Shown piece by piece: positions 14,943 to 17,459 of a DNA stretch of 17,459 nucleotides. The stretch lies in assembly GCA_007124415.1 (NCBI GenBank), contig SLFE01000227.1:1-17459 (forward strand), in the 5' to 3' direction. The notes below the pieces were generated by a model. The model was not told the origin of the DNA. It ran no database searches and saw only the letters and a program-made list of their open reading frames with translations. Position 1 is the stretch's first letter; every line of letters starts with the position of its first letter. The DNA comes from Waddliaceae bacterium (GTDB lineage: Bacteria; Chlamydiota; Chlamydiia; Chlamydiales; SLFE01). A program made the position numbers and the translations under genes.

Positions 14943-15455
14943 TCATACCGGCGGCGCAAACCATGCCGCTTCATAATCCAGCGTCGTCGCTGTTTTGTCC
15001 ACCATAATATCGCCCGCGGCCCCCAGGTAGGCATTATAAAACACAAGGGGCAAAGGAGCCGGCCCTCCGGTGACCCGCCCCACTTGATCATATGTCGACC
15101 CGTGGCAGGGGCATGCGTACCCCGTCTCCACTTCATTCACGGTGCATCCCAAATGAGTGCAGACGGCGGTCTGAATACGCACCCTTCCGGCGCGCGATTC
15201 GATAAACACCCTTTGCTTGGGATCGAAGATTTTACCGTCGCGCGCCAAAACGTCTTCGGGCCGCCCGATTGAAAACGTGCTCGGCGGAACTTTCATCGCG
15301 CTCGGATATAAAAAACCGAGCAGCGACACCCCGAACATTTGGCCGACGCCTATCAATCCGGCTCCCACACCCAAAATCGCCAGGAACGAACGGCGCGATA
15401 TCCTCGGATCCTCATTGTCTTTGTCGACATTCAACGAATTGCGGTACTTAGGCAT
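14943..15455 (-). CDS. petC: Rieske 2Fe-2S protein of the quinol:cytochrome c oxidoreductase
   Basis: This is a 170-residue protein. Residues 19-30 (ISRRSFLAILGV) carry a twin-arginine export motif, followed by the anchoring helix (GAGLIGVGQMFGVSLLGFLY). The Rieske cluster motifs are CTHLGC (99-104) and CPCHGS (115-120), providing two Cys and two His ligands plus the disulphide pair. A Gly- and Pro-rich loop follows (GGPAPLPL). The protein takes one electron from quinol at the cytochrome b Qo site and passes it to a c-type haem; here the acceptor is presumably the giant cytochrome c. ATG 15455 lies 2 bases after the ccoS stop. The ribosome-binding site is weak. Confidence 0.93.
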   Translation of the reverse strand: MPKYRNSLNVDKDNEDPRISRRSFLAILGVGAGLIGVGQMFGVSLLGFLYPSAMKVPPSTFSIGRPEDVLARDGKIFDPKQRVFIESRAGRVRIQTAVCTHLGCTVNEVETGYACPCHGSTYDQVGRVTGGPAPLPLVFYNAYLGAAGDIMVDKTATTLDYEAAWFAPPV

Positions 15456-15457
15456 AA

Positions 15458-15595
15458 TTAATCACACTCATCATCACGAAACATTTGATATTTAATATCC
15501 TCACAATCTTCAAACTGCCCCTTTTTCCAAAAGTACAGGCAGATCAGCAATCCCGAACATCCGGCCGCCAAAGTAAAGACAAGAGTCTCAAACAT
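15458..15595 (-). CDS. ccoS: cbb3-type oxidase maturation protein CcoS
   Basis: This is a 45-residue protein with one N-terminal membrane span (LVFTLAAGCSGLLICLYFW), then KKGQFEDCEDIKYQMFRDDE. This matches the CcoS pattern of a short helix, an S/KGQFDDLE-like block and an acidic end. CcoS is needed for cofactor insertion into the cbb3 catalytic subunit. The frame opens 30 codons further upstream, but ATG 15595 is chosen because it shares its A with the TGA of the oxidoreductase gene (TGATG) and starts the hydrophobic helix. Its place between the oxidoreductase and Rieske genes, rather than with the CcoG/H/I maturation genes, is unusual; none of those three is in the window. Confidence 0.78.
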   Translation of the reverse strand: MFETLVFTLAAGCSGLLICLYFWKKGQFEDCEDIKYQMFRDDECD

Positions 15596-17424
15596 CAGCC
15601 TATCCAGCGGTAAGAATAATTCATTACGTCCATGGTCACGGCCTGCGTCGGGCACTTCTCGGCGCAAAGGCCGCAACGGATGCATAAATCTTCATCTTTT
15701 AACATTGCCGTCCCTAACAAATCAAGCTCTTCATCATCGGTATTTTCAGAATCGATGCCATAATAGTGGTCGACAGCCGTTCTTATATTCCCTTCGCCGA
15801 GATCCATATTCAATTGACTCAGCGGTATCTGTTTTAAACAATTGCAAGGGCAAACATCGACGCAGCCGTTGCACTTGATGCAAAGCGCTCCGTCGAAAAC
15901 CGGATTGACATGGCACTGCAGGCAGCGGTTTGCCTGCTGGTGCACCTCTTCGTCGGTATAATTATTTTCCACCATATTGTAATTTTTCGCCCGGACATCG
16001 GGCGGCTGCGAAATCGGCAGAGCATAGCCCGTCCTCAAGTACTCCTTGTCCCGCATCGGCGAGATCTCGGTAAATTCTCCGAGCACTTCCATATACGGCT
16101 TTGTGCCCCTCAAGTCCGAATCGATCGCCCTCGCCGTGTCCTGCCCCTGCCGGATCGCCGTAATAAAAAGGGCCGCGCCATACGCCGCGTCTCCCGCCGC
16201 GTACACGCCCTCTACCGACGTTCTTCCCGTTTCCCTATCGACCTTGACAATGCCTCTTTCCACTACCAGCTCGCCGCGCCTGTCCCAGCCGTTTAAAAAA
16301 CTCTCATCCATGGTCTGCCCGATCGAAAGAGCTACCGAGTCGCACTCGATATCGAAAGTCTCGTCTTCGACAAACTGTGGAGCAAAGCCCCCTTTGTAAT
16401 CAAAAAGCTGCTTGACCCGCTGCACCCTGATCCCGACGATTTTACCGTCCTCATCCCTCAGGATTTCCTTCGGCCCGACCCTGTTGATGATCTTGATTTC
16501 CTCTTCGAGCCCATCCTCGATCTCGAACTCGTCGGCCGTCTGCTCGTCCCTTGCCTCCAGGCAGACCATCGTCACCTTCGCCCCGTTCCGCACCGAAGTC
16601 CTAGCCACATCGAACGCCACGTTTCCGCCGCCGACCACCACCAGATTTTCGCCGATCTTCCACTCCTCTTCGGCGCACTTGACCCTTAAGTACTCGATGC
16701 CCCGGATCACATCCGGCCTGTCCGCCCCCGGAATCGGCAAATCCCTCGACTTCCAGAGTCCCACCCCGATGAAGACGGCGTCATACCTGTCCTGAAGCTC
16801 CGTCATCGTGATATCGCGGCCCACCTTGCAGTTATAAATCATCTTCGCGCCCAAGTGCTCGATGGCAAAACACTCGTTCAGAGCCACCTCGTTTTTCAGG
16901 CGGTACGTCGGCACCCCATAGGTCAGCATGCCTCCTGCCATCCGCATCATTTCGTAGACATCGACCTCATAGCCCAAACGCAAAAGATCGTGCGCCACCG
17001 TCAGAGAAGCGACTCCAGCGCCGATGCAGGCCACCCTGAGCCCGTTTGGCTTAGGATTTGTCGACCCCCTCGCATAGCTCATTTCAAGAGACCTGACATG
17101 CGCCTCCTTATCCAGGCCGTACCACTCGTCCAGATACCGTTTCTGAGCCCTGATTGTCAGCGTCTTATCGACCCGGTCCCTCCGGCACGTCAACTCGCAT
17201 GGCGCCCCGCAGATCATCCCGCAGATGGAGGCGAAAGGATTCGGCCCCCTGGCGATTTTGTAGCCCTCCAGCAAATTGCCGGAGTGTATCGCCATCATGT
17301 ATCCCCGCCCGTCGGTTTTCACCGGGCACCCGTCCCGGCAATCGATTTGCCGCAGATAATAATCGAGATCGGGCACCACGACATCGTACATCTGCCTGTA
17401 AACCCGCTCTAACTTTTCCTCCAT
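15595..17424 (-). CDS. FAD/NAD(P)-dependent oxidoreductase (GltD-like) with C-terminal 2[4Fe-4S] ferredoxin domain
   Basis: This is a 609-residue protein from ATG 17424; TTG 17433 would add three residues, and GGGGG lies 10 bases before the ATG. The N-terminal part has the cysteine pattern CRDGCP and CGMICGAPCELTC seen in the Fe-S domain of glutamate synthase small subunits. An FAD fold follows (GAGVASLTVAHDLLRLGYEV, about 135-155), then an NAD(P) fold (VVVGGGNVAFDVARTS, about 262-277) and the late FAD motif GVYAAGDAAYGA. The C-terminus has two 4Fe-4S sets, CIKCNGCVDVCP (515-526) and CIRCGLCAEKCP (581-592). No large glutamate synthase subunit is present. As first gene of the respiratory operon in view, it may pass electrons from NAD(P)H or a ferredoxin toward the quinone pool; that role is inferred. 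Its base composition is more GC-rich than the left half of the window. Confidence 0.82.
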   Translation of the reverse strand: MEEKLERVYRQMYDVVVPDLDYYLRQIDCRDGCPVKTDGRGYMMAIHSGNLLEGYKIARGPNPFASICGMICGAPCELTCRRDRVDKTLTIRAQKRYLDEWYGLDKEAHVRSLEMSYARGSTNPKPNGLRVACIGAGVASLTVAHDLLRLGYEVDVYEMMRMAGGMLTYGVPTYRLKNEVALNECFAIEHLGAKMIYNCKVGRDITMTELQDRYDAVFIGVGLWKSRDLPIPGADRPDVIRGIEYLRVKCAEEEWKIGENLVVVGGGNVAFDVARTSVRNGAKVTMVCLEARDEQTADEFEIEDGLEEEIKIINRVGPKEILRDEDGKIVGIRVQRVKQLFDYKGGFAPQFVEDETFDIECDSVALSIGQTMDESFLNGWDRRGELVVERGIVKVDRETGRTSVEGVYAAGDAAYGAALFITAIRQGQDTARAIDSDLRGTKPYMEVLGEFTEISPMRDKEYLRTGYALPISQPPDVRAKNYNMVENNYTDEEVHQQANRCLQCHVNPVFDGALCIKCNGCVDVCPCNCLKQIPLSQLNMDLGEGNIRTAVDHYYGIDSENTDDEELDLLGTAMLKDEDLCIRCGLCAEKCPTQAVTMDVMNYSYRWIG

Positions 17425-17459
17425 GCGACTCAAACCCCCATTGAAGTAAAAAATTAACA

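Noticed and set aside
15904..15918. CLQCH in the flavoprotein as an eighth haem c site
   Set aside because: It lies in a cytoplasmic flavoprotein without a signal peptide, directly before a ferredoxin-type cysteine set; the cysteines are more likely Fe-S related or incidental.
1..17459. Genome-wide reassignment of TAA or TAG to an amino acid
   Set aside because: TAA ends several genes here at the expected protein length, and no intact gene contains an internal TAG, so isolated nonsense codons explain the data better.

Overview
The window most likely comes from a bacterium of the phylum Chlamydiota, one of the environmental (non-Chlamydiaceae) lineages. The evidence is two tandem cysteine-containing outer-membrane proteins that look like the expanded MOMP-like families of that group, and a ruvC-ruvA pair in the order I recall from chlamydiae. 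This placement rests on pattern recognition, not a search, and is moderate at best. No rRNA, tRNA, CRISPR array, insertion sequence or attachment site is visible. The window is densely coding, and the largest gap between genes is 83 bases.

Layout. Bases 1-1432 (minus strand) hold two related outer-membrane proteins; the downstream one runs off the left edge. Bases 1489-4830 (minus) hold a long coiled-coil protein, ruvC and ruvA, with overlapping ends. ruvA carries an in-frame TAG at codon 11. Bases 4903-6392 (plus) hold an unrecognised 142-residue protein and a heptosyltransferase-family glycosyltransferase, and a short divergent promoter region separates them from the coiled-coil operon. Bases 6407-17424 (minus) form one long respiratory operon.

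Respiratory operon, in transcription order: an FAD/NAD(P)H oxidoreductase with 4Fe-4S ferredoxin domain; ccoS; a Rieske protein; cytochrome b; a 1321-residue seven-haem cytochrome c; ccoN of a cbb3-type oxidase; a ccoO-like cytochrome c split by an in-frame TAA; a ccoQ-like peptide; and a small haem-less protein in the ccoP position. Together these could make a complete quinol-to-oxygen chain. The giant cytochrome c appears to replace cytochrome c1, the soluble carrier and the haem domains of CcoP, so the operon may encode a bc-cbb3 supercomplex whose electron wire is one tethered polypeptide. This is the best candidate for an unusual system here.

Two highly conserved genes, ruvA and ccoO, each contain a single in-frame stop while the rest of their sequence looks intact. 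Neither gene has a convincing restart, so recoding, recent decay and sequence error all remain open.
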